Assembly: GCA_945870505.1 (NCBI GenBank)
Contig: CAMBSN010000021.1
Span: forward strand, 1 to 38,614
DNA length: 38,614 bases
Source of the DNA: Candidatus Kuenenia stuttgartensis
GTDB taxonomy: Bacteria > Planctomycetota > Planctomycetia > Pirellulales > UBA1268
Reading direction: 5' to 3'
Shown here: positions 15,697-25,919 of the stretch, piece after piece
Position numbering within the stretch: the first letter of the stretch is position 1
Layout of the letters: each line of letters starts with the position of its first letter
Notes under the pieces: model-generated
The model's database searches: none
The model's input: only the letters and a program-made list of their open reading frames with translations
What the model was told of the DNA's origin: nothing
Made by a program: the position numbers and the translations under genes

Positions 15697-18600
15697 ATGA
15701 CCGTGGTGGCCTCCGTTTTTTGGCGACAGCCGTCTGGCCCCCGTGGCCGGGGTGGCCGCAGGCTCACCCTGCTCGTCGTCGCCTGTGCGGCGTGGCTCTC
15801 CGCGGTGGCGCCTCCCGCGGCCGGACAGGGCGACGGCATCGCGCCGGTTGCGAATCAGGACGATGAGGAGCGACCGTCGGCGGAGGATGCGGGAGTCTTT
15901 CTGCCGTCCGACCGGGCGAGGGAACGGCAGCTCGATCGCGCCACGAGGTTGCTCGCCGCCAGCGAGTGGGCCGACGCGGTGGCGTTGCTCGACGAGATCC
16001 TGGCCGACGATCGCGACGCCTTCGTGGTGACAGCTTCCGGCGACGGGACGCGGCGGAGCATCCGATCTGAAGCCACGCGGCTGATCGGGGCGCTGCCACC
16101 ACCGGGGCGCGACGCCTATTCACTTCTCTGCCGCGGGCGGGCTGACCGGGCGCTGGCCGAAGCGGTCGGCGGCGCGGACGCCGCCGGCGTGGTTGCCGTG
16201 GCCCGCCGCTGGTTCGCCACGCCCGCGGGGCGACGGGCAGCCGTGATCACCGCGCAGCTGGCGCTCGAGGCCGATGATCCCTGCACGGCTTCGGCGTGGC
16301 TCGAGCGACTCGCCGCCGGCGGCGACCCGGCATGGAAGCCAACGCTGACGCTGATGCAGGCGGCTGCCGCGGTCGGTGCTGGAGACCGCGCGACGGCCGA
16401 ACGACTCGTCGAGGAGACGCGGCGGATGCCGGCGGCCGTGAGTCGAATCGGCGGCCGTGAGGTGGCGGCTTCCGGCGACCGGCCATCGCAGGAATGGCTC
16501 GATCGGTTTGCCCCGCGGGCGATCCGCGAGCCGGCGGGCGATTGGCTGCTGGCCCGCGGCGATGCCGCCCGCAACGCCGTCGTCGAGGCCACGCGGCCCT
16601 TGCTCGTGCCGCGATATCGCGTGCCTCTCACCCGACATCCCGAGGAGGCGCGGCTGCTCGAGAAACGTCGGCGGGCGCTGGTGGCCGACGGGGGGCTGGC
16701 AGCTCCGGCGGGCACGCCGCTGGCCATCGCCGAAACGCTCGTCATGCAGACGCCCCTGGGAATCCTCGGAATCGACTTTGAGACCGGGAAGCGGCTCTGG
16801 CTCCAGTCGGCGGTCGCGGCCACGCGGGTGTCGGCCGTGGAAGCGGCGCTCGGCCGCGGGTTTGACGATGCGACCAGTGGCGGGCTGTCGAGCGACGGCG
16901 TGCGCGTGTTCGCGGTGGAGAGCCACCCCGACGCGCTGACGCCGGCAGCCGACCTCACCATCGGCATGGGACTCGATGCCGCGGACGGTCGCTGGGTCGG
17001 CGGCAACGCGCTCACGGCGTATGACGTGACCGCCCGGGGCGAGGTGTCGTGGAGGCTGCCGCACGCGGATCCGGGCGATGCGAACCGCGACGACGCGGCG
17101 CGGGAATGGTTCATGGGCGCGCCGCTCGTTGTTGGTCGCGATCTGTTCGTGCTCGTCGAGGCCAACGGTCAGGTGCGGGTCGACGTGCTCGACGCCGCGG
17201 ACGGCACGGTGCAGTGGTCGCAGCCGCTTGCCGACCTCGAGGAGCGGCAGTCGGCGGCCAGTCCCGACGGCTACGCCCGGCGGCTGGCCGGTCTCACGCC
17301 GGCGCTCGACGACGGAGTGCTCGTCTGTCCGATCGGCGGCGGCACCGTGGTGGCGATTGACCTCACCTCCCGCGCGCTGCTCTGGGCACACAGCTACCGA
17401 CGTGCGGCCGGCCGCGGCGAGGACATCGGCGGCGCGGCGCGGCTTCGCGGGCTCACTGGCGAACCCAGGGAACCGGCCACCGGCCGCAGCGGCGACCCGT
17501 GGCCCGTGATCGCCTCCGGCCGCGTGTTTCTCATGCCATACGACGCCGAGGGGCTTGTCTGCCTGGGCCTTCGCGATGGCGCCGCCGGCTGGCAGCGGCC
17601 GATGCCGGGCCGCCGCCAGATCGCCGGCGTCGTTGACGGCAGCCTGATCCTCGTGGGGGCCGACGGCGTCGATGCGGTGTCGATCGATACTGGGCGGCAG
17701 CGCTGGACGCGGCCGCACCCACCGGGCATCCGCCCGAGCGGCCGCGGGCTCCTGACCGGCGCTCGGCTGTTTCTCTCGGTCGACGCTCCCGGGGTCATCG
17801 AGATCGATCTCGCCGACGGCAGGCTCGTGGGCCAGCACGCGGTCCGCGGCGGGGGCGTTCCCGGAAACCTGATCGCGGTCCGCGGCGAGGTGATCTCGCG
17901 AGGCATCGACTTCCTGGATGTGTTTCACCAGACCGCGGAACTCGAGTCGAAGGTGGAGACAGCCGGTCGGGACGAGCGGCCGCGGCCCTGGGCCGACTAC
18001 TGGGGCGGTCAGCTCGAGCTCACGGCCGGCGACGTGGGGCCGGCGCTCGAGCGAATCCGCGCCGCCGCGGAATCCGCGCGGGCGTCGCCAGTCGCCATTG
18101 CCGACGCGCTCGTGTTCGCCATGCGGCGTGATTGTGCGACCGCCGTGACGGCGTGGCGGTCGTGGGATGATGCGGGCGATGCAGCGGCTGCGACGCCCGA
18201 GGTGCTCCGCTCGGTGATCGACGGCAGCCTGCGTGCGCAGGACGACGCCACGGCCTGGCGGGCCTGCCAGCGACTCGCATCGGTGACTGGTGCGGGGCCC
18301 ACGGCGCCCCTGATCAGCGATCCCTCCGAGGCCGGGCTCGAGGTTGACCCCGACCGCTGGGCCCGCGGCCGGCTGGCCGATCTCACGTCCCGCGGCGACG
18401 CGTCACTCCGCAGGCAGGTTGACGAGCTCGTGGATCGAATGGGGGGCCACGTCGATCGCCCCGGCGTTGAGCCGGCGGCCGTGCAGGGCGATGCCGCGGC
18501 TGAGGAGTGGCCGCTCGGCCGCGTCGTGGTGTCGCGGCCGCGCCGCACGAAGCCGGAGCAGGGCACCCCTGGCAGTCAGGTGGTGTCGGTGCCGCTCGTC

Positions 18601-20079
18601 GGGGTGACCGACTCGGTCGTGCCGGGCGTTACCGTCTCCTACGACATGCAGCAGCGGAGGCTGCTCGTCGCGGACGGGTATGGCCGCCGCGTCGTGGAGC
18701 CCTTGCCGCTTGAGCCGGCAGCGTCGATGCCGTGGCTCAATCAGATGTCGCCCATCGAACCATCCGTGGTCGGCAGCACGCTCGTGGTCCGGACGGGCGC
18801 GGGCGTCAGCGCGTTCGACATCGGCGCGACGGCGGGCGACAGCCGCCTCCTCTGGAAGACGGCGAGCCGCTCTGTCACGGGCCGCGATCTGGTGTCGGTG
18901 CGGGCGGTTGCCGGCGGCCGCGTGGCCCGCAACGGCGGCGTGCCGCTTGGCCGCCGGATCACCGAAGCCGACGACCTCGACGGGCCCCGCGCCACGATCG
19001 CGCCGCCGGCGCGACGCTCTGGCGTGCTGGTGCCCGCGGGCCGGGCGGTGTCGCTGCTCGATCCGGCGACCGGCCGCGTGCTCTGGGAACGGCAGGGGGT
19101 GCCAGGGATCGTGGAGTGGATCGCCGACGATGACACCGCCTGCGGGTGCACCGCGGACGGGCTTTCATCGCCAGTGATCTCCATGTGCGATGGCCGCCTG
19201 CTCCGCGCCGTGGATCTGCCCGGCCGCCGGCAGCGGCTTGCCAGCCACGGCCGATACGTGGTGGCTGTCGTGCCCAGCGACGAAACCCCGCTCGCGAGCC
19301 GCGTGCGGATCGACCGCATCGATCCGCTGCTGCAAGAGTCGCGGCCGCTCGGGGAGTTTGCGGGCGAAGCGCGGGCTGCGATCATCGGCGATGGCCGGCT
19401 TGCGGTGCTCGAGCCCGACGGGATGCTCACCGTGATCGACGTCGCCGCCGGCGCCGGCGTCTGGCGGACGCGACTGACCGGTGGGGCGGCCGGGATGGAT
19501 GAACTGCACGTCATGCCCTGGCGCGATCGGTATCTCGTGTTCGCGGCCGCGGCGGACATCGCCACGCACGACGACTCGGCGGCGATCTCGCCGCTGCAGG
19601 GCATCCTGATGGCGAGCGAATCGACGGCGCCACTGTCGGGGGCCATCTGGGCGGTGGGCCGCGACGACGGCCGGCTGCTCTGGCAGGCGCCGGCCACGGT
19701 CCGGCAGCACTGCCTGCTGCTCGCGCAGCCGGCAGACCTGCCGGTGCTCGTGCTGACCCGGCAGATGCGGCCGGGCGACGGTGGCCGGCCCGAACTCGTC
19801 GTGCTCTGCCTCGACAAGCGGACTGGTCATGCCGTGCTCGAGGAGCACCGGCTGGCGTTGCAGCAACACCTCTTCGTCGGCTGCGAGGTGGTCGGTGCTC
19901 CACGCGAACACACCATCTCCATTCGTGGCGCCGGTGCGATGTCGCCCACGGTGACACTCGCCTTCACCGGGGAACCGCTGCCGCCGCAGTCGCCCTTTCA
20001 GGCGGAAGGCCGCCCGCCGGCTCCTGGCCTCGGCCTCGAGCCCCTCGGGCGTGCCGACGAGGGCGGCGACAGCCCCTGA
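15697..20079 (+). CDS. Giant exported PQQ-type beta-propeller protein
   Basis: The 1,460-residue protein has a signal peptide (Arg-rich start, hydrophobic core about 22-38, ending PPAAGQ). Residues 65-240 are helical and TPR-like (DRATRLLAASEWADAVALLDEIL). Two blocks of PQQ-like beta-propeller blades follow: about 330-750 (LGIDFETGKRLW, VDVLDAADGTVQWSQ, VVAIDLTSRALLWAH, VDAVSIDTGRQRWT) and about 950-1440 (SLLDPATGRVLWERQ, VIDVAAGAGVWRT, AVGRDDGRLLWQ), separated by a helical segment. The repeat 'x-D-x-x-T/D-G-x-x-x-W' marks each blade. No metal or quinone site is certain, so it is more likely a scaffold than a dehydrogenase. It is the first gene of the plus-strand train, 54 bp before the toroid gene. 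The ATG at 15697 fits the signal peptide. Confidence 0.85.
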   Translation: MTVVASVFWRQPSGPRGRGGRRLTLLVVACAAWLSAVAPPAAGQGDGIAPVANQDDEERPSAEDAGVFLPSDRARERQLDRATRLLAASEWADAVALLDEILADDRDAFVVTASGDGTRRSIRSEATRLIGALPPPGRDAYSLLCRGRADRALAEAVGGADAAGVVAVARRWFATPAGRRAAVITAQLALEADDPCTASAWLERLAAGGDPAWKPTLTLMQAAAAVGAGDRATAERLVEETRRMPAAVSRIGGREVAASGDRPSQEWLDRFAPRAIREPAGDWLLARGDAARNAVVEATRPLLVPRYRVPLTRHPEEARLLEKRRRALVADGGLAAPAGTPLAIAETLVMQTPLGILGIDFETGKRLWLQSAVAATRVSAVEAALGRGFDDATSGGLSSDGVRVFAVESHPDALTPAADLTIGMGLDAADGRWVGGNALTAYDVTARGEVSWRLPHADPGDANRDDAAREWFMGAPLVVGRDLFVLVEANGQVRVDVLDAADGTVQWSQPLADLEERQSAASPDGYARRLAGLTPALDDGVLVCPIGGGTVVAIDLTSRALLWAHSYRRAAGRGEDIGGAARLRGLTGEPREPATGRSGDPWPVIASGRVFLMPYDAEGLVCLGLRDGAAGWQRPMPGRRQIAGVVDGSLILVGADGVDAVSIDTGRQRWTRPHPPGIRPSGRGLLTGARLFLSVDAPGVIEIDLADGRLVGQHAVRGGGVPGNLIAVRGEVISRGIDFLDVFHQTAELESKVETAGRDERPRPWADYWGGQLELTAGDVGPALERIRAAAESARASPVAIADALVFAMRRDCATAVTAWRSWDDAGDAAAATPEVLRSVIDGSLRAQDDATAWRACQRLASVTGAGPTAPLISDPSEAGLEVDPDRWARGRLADLTSRGDASLRRQVDELVDRMGGHVDRPGVEPAAVQGDAAAEEWPLGRVVVSRPRRTKPEQGTPGSQVVSVPLVGVTDSVVPGVTVSYDMQQRRLLVADGYGRRVVEPLPLEPAASMPWLNQMSPIEPSVVGSTLVVRTGAGVSAFDIGATAGDSRLLWKTASRSVTGRDLVSVRAVAGGRVARNGGVPLGRRITEADDLDGPRATIAPPARRSGVLVPAGRAVSLLDPATGRVLWERQGVPGIVEWIADDDTACGCTADGLSSPVISMCDGRLLRAVDLPGRRQRLASHGRYVVAVVPSDETPLASRVRIDRIDPLLQESRPLGEFAGEARAAIIGDGRLAVLEPDGMLTVIDVAAGAGVWRTRLTGGAAGMDELHVMPWRDRYLVFAAAADIATHDDSAAISPLQGILMASESTAPLSGAIWAVGRDDGRLLWQAPATVRQHCLLLAQPADLPVLVLTRQMRPGDGGRPELVVLCLDKRTGHAVLEEHRLALQQHLFVGCEVVGAPREHTISIRGAGAMSPTVTLAFTGEPLPPQSPFQAEGRPPAPGLGLEPLGRADEGGDSP

Positions 20080-20133
20080 CGGGGCCGGCGGCCCGGCGCG
20101 GCCCGTCTGCCGGCGCGGCCGTATGATGGTTGC

Positions 20134-21237
20134 ATGCTGATCCTTCTCCGCCATCGTTCGCCGTGCCGCGCCGCGTGGGGCACGGGCTGGCGTGCCGCCA
20201 TCGTGGCGGTGATGGCAGCGACGATGTCGGCGCCGCTGCTCGCTGCCGCACCCAACGATGCTGCCCGGCCCCCAGCTTCATCTCAAGGGCCGGTCGAGGG
20301 CGTGGTGGCCGACGGGCTGGCCTGGCTCGAGGCGAAGCAATCGCGGCGGGGCAACTGGTCGGCCAACGAGGGCCGCTACCCGACGGCGATGACGGCACTG
20401 GCCGGCATGGCCCTGTTGATGGAGGGCTCGACCACGTCGCAGGGCCGCCATGCGGAGGCGATCCGGCTGGCGGTTGACTACCTCGTGAGCCGCTCGCGTG
20501 CCAACGGCCTGATCGGCGACCCGCAGTCGGACGACCGCTACACCTACGGCCACGGCTTCGCGATGCTTTTTCTCTCGCAGGTGCTCGGCGAGGAGGAAGA
20601 CGAGCGGCGGCGGGAGGAACTCGTCGGCGTGCTCACCAAGGCGGTGGTGTTCTCCGGCCGCGCGCAGACGAAGGACGGCGGCTGGGGCTATGTGAGCGCC
20701 CAAGACGCCAACGACTTCGACGAGGGCTCGACGACGATCACCCAGGTGCAGGGCCTACGGGGATGTCGCAACGCGGGCATTCCGGTGCCGCGGGAGATCA
20801 TCGACAAGGCGATCGCCTACATCCACGCCTGCACGCTGCCCGACGGCGGCGTGCAATACAGCTCAAAGGGGGGCGGCGGCCGGCCGGCGATCTCGGCGGC
20901 GGCGATCGCCTGCCTGTTTAACGCCGGCGAGGAAGACGACACGCACGTGCCGCGGATGCTCGCCTACGCGAAGCGAAATCTGGGCAACATCGGCAACAAC
21001 AGTTTTGGCCACTGGCACTACGCCCACTTCTACTACTCCCAGGTGATGTATCGTGAGGGAGGCGCAGCCTGGGAGTCGTATCACGGCCAGATCGGCAAGC
21101 GGCTCGTCGCCGAGGCCCAGAGAGACCGCGACGGTGCGTTTTGGCCGCAGGGCTACATCGGCACCGTCTACACCACCGCCACCAACCTCGTGATCCTCCA
21201 GCTCGACAAGGGCTCGTTGCCGATCTATCAGCGCTGA
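20134..21237 (+). CDS. Exported alpha-alpha toroid protein (prenyltransferase/squalene-oxidase repeat type)
   Basis: The 367-residue protein has an N-terminal signal peptide (basic start, hydrophobic core to AAAP near 40). The rest consists of repeated helix pairs with terpenoid-cyclase/prenyltransferase beta-subunit motifs: GLAWLEAKQSRRGNW, YPTAMTALAGMALL, KDGGWGYVS, TTITQVQGLRGCRNAGI, LPDGGVQYS, and a final TAT-NLVILQL. Related exported toroids in planctomycetes have no proven enzymatic role. The DxDD cyclase motif is not seen, so a terpene cyclase is unlikely, and binding or scaffolding of peptides is more probable. It lies 27 bp before the MoxR gene, suggesting co-expression. Confidence 0.85.
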   Translation: MLILLRHRSPCRAAWGTGWRAAIVAVMAATMSAPLLAAAPNDAARPPASSQGPVEGVVADGLAWLEAKQSRRGNWSANEGRYPTAMTALAGMALLMEGSTTSQGRHAEAIRLAVDYLVSRSRANGLIGDPQSDDRYTYGHGFAMLFLSQVLGEEEDERRREELVGVLTKAVVFSGRAQTKDGGWGYVSAQDANDFDEGSTTITQVQGLRGCRNAGIPVPREIIDKAIAYIHACTLPDGGVQYSSKGGGGRPAISAAAIACLFNAGEEDDTHVPRMLAYAKRNLGNIGNNSFGHWHYAHFYYSQVMYREGGAAWESYHGQIGKRLVAEAQRDRDGAFWPQGYIGTVYTTATNLVILQLDKGSLPIYQR

Positions 21238-21264
21238 CGATCCCCCGCCTTTCCCGGAGCCCCC

Positions 21265-22305
<1,041 letters not shown>

Positions 22306-23227
22306 CGCGATCGCCCGCATCCATCGGCTCGAGCTTCGTGCCCGGGCCGTGGTCGAAGGCGCACTGGCGGGGCTCCACAAGAGCCCCTTCAAGGGCCAGT
22401 CGGTGGAGTTTCTCCAGCATCGCGAGTACGTCCGCGGCGACGACCTGCGGCGCGTTGACTGGAAGGTCTGGGGACGGCAGGACCGCTTCACCGTCAAGGA
22501 GTTCGAAGAGGAGACGAACCTCCGGCTCACGCTCCTCGTTGACGGCTCCACGAGCATGGACTACCGCGGCGGAGCGGAGGCGGTGCCGCCGCGGCCCACG
22601 AAATACGACGCCGCCGCCACGCTGGCGGCAAGCCTCGGCTGGCTGGCCCTGTCGCACGGTGATGCCGTCGGCTGTGGCGTGTTTGACGACCGGCTGCGGG
22701 CCAGCGTGCCGGCCCGCACGAAGCGGTCGCAGCTGGCGAGCATCTGCGAGGTGCTCGAAGCGCCGCGAAACGCCGGCGCCGGTGACTTCCAGCGCGTCCT
22801 CCGCTCCGTCGCCGAAGCGCTGCCGAAGCGCGGCATGATCGTGATCGTTTCCGACCTGCTCGGCGACCGGGACGGGATCTTCGCAGGGCTGCAGCTGCTG
22901 CGGACGCGGGGCCACGACCTGGCGATCGTGCACGTGCTCGACGACGACGAGATCGACTTTCGCTTCGAGGGAGCGACGCGGTTTGAGGGACTCGAACTCC
23001 CGGCCCACATCGCCTGCAACCCACGCGCCTTGCGCGAGGGCTATCTGGCGGCGGTCGAGGCCTTTCTCGCCGAGGTTCGCCGGCGGGCGGCGGCCGTCCG
23101 CTGCGACTACGCGCTGGTTCGCACCGGTGAGCCGCTCGACGCGGCGCTCGTGCGGTTTCTCTCGCGGCGGGCGAGCGTGGCGGTCTAGGTGGCGTTCTCG
23201 GTGGCTGTTTAGGCGGAACCCTCGCGT

Positions 23228-25516
23228 ATGCCCACTCTCGAGTTCGCGCCGCTCTTCTGGTGGGGCCTGCCGCTCGCGGCGGCGCCCGTCCTGATCCACC
23301 TGATCAACCTGCTGCGGCAGCGGCGGGTGAAGTGGGCGGCGATGGAGTTTCTGCTCGCCAGCCAGCGGCGCTACCGCACCCGCGTGCTGCTCCGCCAGAT
23401 CGCCCTGCTCGCCCTGCGGACGCTGGCGGTGCTCGGGCTCGTCGCGGCGCTCGCGCAGCCGCGTTGGCGTGCGGCGGGCGGCATCGCGGGCGGCGACGCG
23501 ACGACACACCTGGTGATCCTCGACGACAGCTGCTCGATGGGCGATACGACCGGCGCCGAGAGTGATCTCGAGACCGACACCACCGCCGGCGATACCCGGC
23601 GGGCGACGGCGTTCGATCGTGGCCGGCGGGTGGTGGAGCGGATTGCCGCCGATCTCGCAGCGACGGCGGGGCGTCATCGGCTCGCCGTCGCGGTCACGTC
23701 GCAACTCGCCACCTCGTCCGATGTGCTCCCTCCGCTGCTGCCACTGCTGCCGTTCACCGACATCGCCCCGGGAACCATTCAGACGGTGCGCGACGCGGTC
23801 GGCCGGGCGGCGGCCGGCGATGGGGCGACCGGGCTGCGGGAGGCGTGCCCGGCCATGCGTCGGCTCGCGGCCGCCGCCGGTGGTCGGAGGGTGGTGTGGC
23901 TCGTGGGCGACTTCCGCAGCCGCGACTGGCTCGGCAGCGACGAGCCGGCGGCGACCCTGCGGCAGCTGGCCGCCGATGGCGCCACGCTCCGGCTGGTTGA
24001 CTGCGCCGGCGACGGCCCCGGCGGCAACCTCACGCTCGAGCGGCTCGAGGTGGTGGGTGGCGTGCCTGCGGCCAACGTGCTGCTGCCGGTGGAAGTGGAG
24101 GTTCGCAACGACGGCTCGACCCCCGTTCGTGATGTGGCCATCGAACTCCGCGAGGATGGTGGCGGCCGGCCTGGCGTGCGGATCGACGAGATTCCGGCGG
24201 GTGGCATGGTCAGCCGCCGATTCGACGTCCGCTTCACGGCCCCCGGCAGCCATACGATCGAGGCAGCGCTTCCCGGCGATGTGCTGAAGGCCGACGATGG
24301 GCGTCAGACCGTGATCGACGTGGTCGATCGCGTCGACGTGCTGGTGGTGGACGGTGCCCCCGATGCCGCCTCCGGTGGAGGGGCAGGAAGCTCGGGCGAC
24401 GGTTTCTACGTGGCGACAGCGCTCGCCCCCGGAGCCGGCGCCGCGACCGGACTGCGGCCACGGGTCGTGCCGCCGGCGGCCCTGGCGGCGACCGACCTAT
24501 CGAGATTCGCCTGTCTCTGGGTCCTCGATGTCGAGCGGCTCGACGCGGCGGCCGTCGCCGCGATCGAGGCCTATGTCCGCGCGGGGGGCGGTGTGGTCTT
24601 CTTCTGCGGGCCTCGAACCCGCGGCGATGTCGTGAATGACACGCTTCATCGCAGCGGCGCGGGCCTCTTTCCGGTGCCGCTCGCCGGCGCGATCGACCTG
24701 TTGCCCGACGCCAAGGCCGCCGCGCAGACGCCCGACGTCACCGTCGAGGATCACCCCGTGGTGGCCGTGCTCGCCGGCCAGCGGAACCCGCTTCTCGACG
24801 CCGTGCGGATCGAGCGGTTTTGGGCGATCGACCGCGGCTTCGATGCCGCCGGGCACGGTGTGCGGCGGCTGCTCTCGCTCCGCACCGGTCAGCCGCTCGT
24901 GATCGAGAAGACATTCGGCGACGGCCTCGTCGTGGCGGTGCTCACGACCGCCGCCCCCGAGTGGAACAACTGGGCTCGGGCCAACCCGAGCTGGGTGGTC
25001 GTGCTCTTGGAACTCGAGGGCCATCTCGCGCGGTTGCGACGGCGGGCAGAGTCGGTCACGGTCGGCGAGCCCGTCACGGTGCGGCTCGAGGCCGGCGTGG
25101 ACGAACCCGACGTCGACTTCCTCGTGCCGCCCGATGCCGCCCTGCTGCGGCAGACGGCCGTCGCCACGTCGGGACCGATGCTCGAGGCCACACTCCCGGC
25201 AACGGCTCACGCAGGCCTCGTCGAGGCGCGGTGGCGGAGGCTCGACGGCACCGAGCGGCAGCGGTCGTTCGCCGTCAACGTCGATCCCGGTGAGGGACGC
25301 CTGGAGCGGGCCGGGGTCGGGCGGCTGGAGGCGGCCCTGCGAGGCGTGCCCTTCCGCTACGATCGAGCCGCCGACGTCGCAGCCACGGCGGGCGACTTCG
25401 CCGGCCGTCCGCTGGCCCTGCCACTGCTGATTGTCGTCGCGGCGCTCTTGCTGCTGGAACAGCTGGTCGCCTACGCGGCCGGATATCACCCCGTCGCCCG
25501 CCGGCCAACGGCCTGA
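23228..25516 (+). CDS. BatA-like membrane VWA protein
   Basis: The 762-residue protein starts with the BatA N-terminal domain (TIGR02226-like): FAPLFWWGLPLAAAPVLIHL, INLLRQRRVKWAAMEFLLAS, RTRVLLRQIALLALRTLAV, forming two membrane segments. A VWA domain follows with MIDAS residues D99-D-S101-C-S103, then a long extracytoplasmic segment with a beta-rich module and a GATase-like VDVLVVDGAP region. The C-terminus has another membrane helix (LPLLIVVAALLLLEQLVA). BatA-type proteins are membrane partners in aerotolerance operons. It is 39 bp after the DUF58 gene. The gene order MoxR, DUF58, BatA is conserved in many bacteria, and the large C-terminal extension is typical of planctomycetes. Confidence 0.92.
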   Translation: MPTLEFAPLFWWGLPLAAAPVLIHLINLLRQRRVKWAAMEFLLASQRRYRTRVLLRQIALLALRTLAVLGLVAALAQPRWRAAGGIAGGDATTHLVILDDSCSMGDTTGAESDLETDTTAGDTRRATAFDRGRRVVERIAADLAATAGRHRLAVAVTSQLATSSDVLPPLLPLLPFTDIAPGTIQTVRDAVGRAAAGDGATGLREACPAMRRLAAAAGGRRVVWLVGDFRSRDWLGSDEPAATLRQLAADGATLRLVDCAGDGPGGNLTLERLEVVGGVPAANVLLPVEVEVRNDGSTPVRDVAIELREDGGGRPGVRIDEIPAGGMVSRRFDVRFTAPGSHTIEAALPGDVLKADDGRQTVIDVVDRVDVLVVDGAPDAASGGGAGSSGDGFYVATALAPGAGAATGLRPRVVPPAALAATDLSRFACLWVLDVERLDAAAVAAIEAYVRAGGGVVFFCGPRTRGDVVNDTLHRSGAGLFPVPLAGAIDLLPDAKAAAQTPDVTVEDHPVVAVLAGQRNPLLDAVRIERFWAIDRGFDAAGHGVRRLLSLRTGQPLVIEKTFGDGLVVAVLTTAAPEWNNWARANPSWVVVLLELEGHLARLRRRAESVTVGEPVTVRLEAGVDEPDVDFLVPPDAALLRQTAVATSGPMLEATLPATAHAGLVEARWRRLDGTERQRSFAVNVDPGEGRLERAGVGRLEAALRGVPFRYDRAADVAATAGDFAGRPLALPLLIVVAALLLLEQLVAYAAGYHPVARRPTA

Positions 25517-25653
25517 GCCCTGCGCCCATGACGCCGCTCCCACCGCCGCTGCTGCTCGCCGTCGCCGACGACGTGATACGGCTCGTTCCCCATCTCCCGT
25601 GGTTCCTGTCCGGGACCGTAGGTTTTCAGTCTGTGCCTCCCTGCTTGGCGTCG

Positions 25654-25740
25654 ACTCGGGTCTGCCCGCGCCCCGTCGCCGGACGTTCGCTACGGGCTTC
25701 CGGCCCTTCGCTCGCTGCACGCCGGCTGCGCTTCGCCATC
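25654..25740. repeat. Truncated 136-bp unit, locus B
   Basis: The left part (CTCGGGTCTGCCCGCGCCCC, GTCGCCGGACGTTCGCT, CTTCGCCATCGTGGC) matches the units at 13724 and 34551, but the right terminal repeat is absent. Confidence 0.65.
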
Positions 25741-25771
25741 GTGGCTGCGTTCTCGCCACGTCGTTCCCCAG

Positions 25772-25836
25772 TAGCACAGGTTGCCAACCTGTGCCTACCC
25801 ACGTCCGCCCCCGTAGCACAGGTTGTCAACCTGTGC
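25772..25836. repeat. Two TAGCACAGGTT palindromes
   Basis: Copies at 25772-25794 and 25814-25836, each CACAGGTT-NNC-AACCTGTG. They lie between two genes in the same direction, so if they terminate transcription they would split the train. Confidence 0.85.
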
Positions 25837-25908
25837 CTGCCCGTCGTGCGCCCGCTCCCGCCCTCATCGCCGGCGGGTCATCGCGAGGCCACGCCCCGCG
25901 GGAATCAC

Positions 25909-25913
25909 GGAGG
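25909..25913 (+). promoter_or_regulatory. Ribosome-binding site deciding the second VWA gene start
   Basis: GGAGG six bases before the ATG at 25920. The frame itself is open back to 25431, through the repeats, so this site and the membrane-protein N-terminus define the start. Confidence 0.7.
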
Positions 25914-25919
25914 AGCCTC

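Larger units (their letters stand above)
25517..25919. other. 403-bp repeat-filled gap inside the gene train
   Basis: This gap contains a degenerate palindrome (about 25618-25637), a truncated copy of the 136-bp unit, and two full palindromes. A short frame from 25528 starts MTPLPPPLLLAVADDVIRLV and runs straight into the repeats, possibly a remnant of a gene or of the original leader. No other gene is visible. Confidence 0.5.

Noticed and set aside
16120-17928. Long minus-strand frame of 602 codons opposite the beta-propeller gene
   Set aside because: It is the antisense shadow of a high-GC gene with clear propeller motifs; its own translation is low-complexity (Arg/Pro/Ala-rich) with no recognisable domain.
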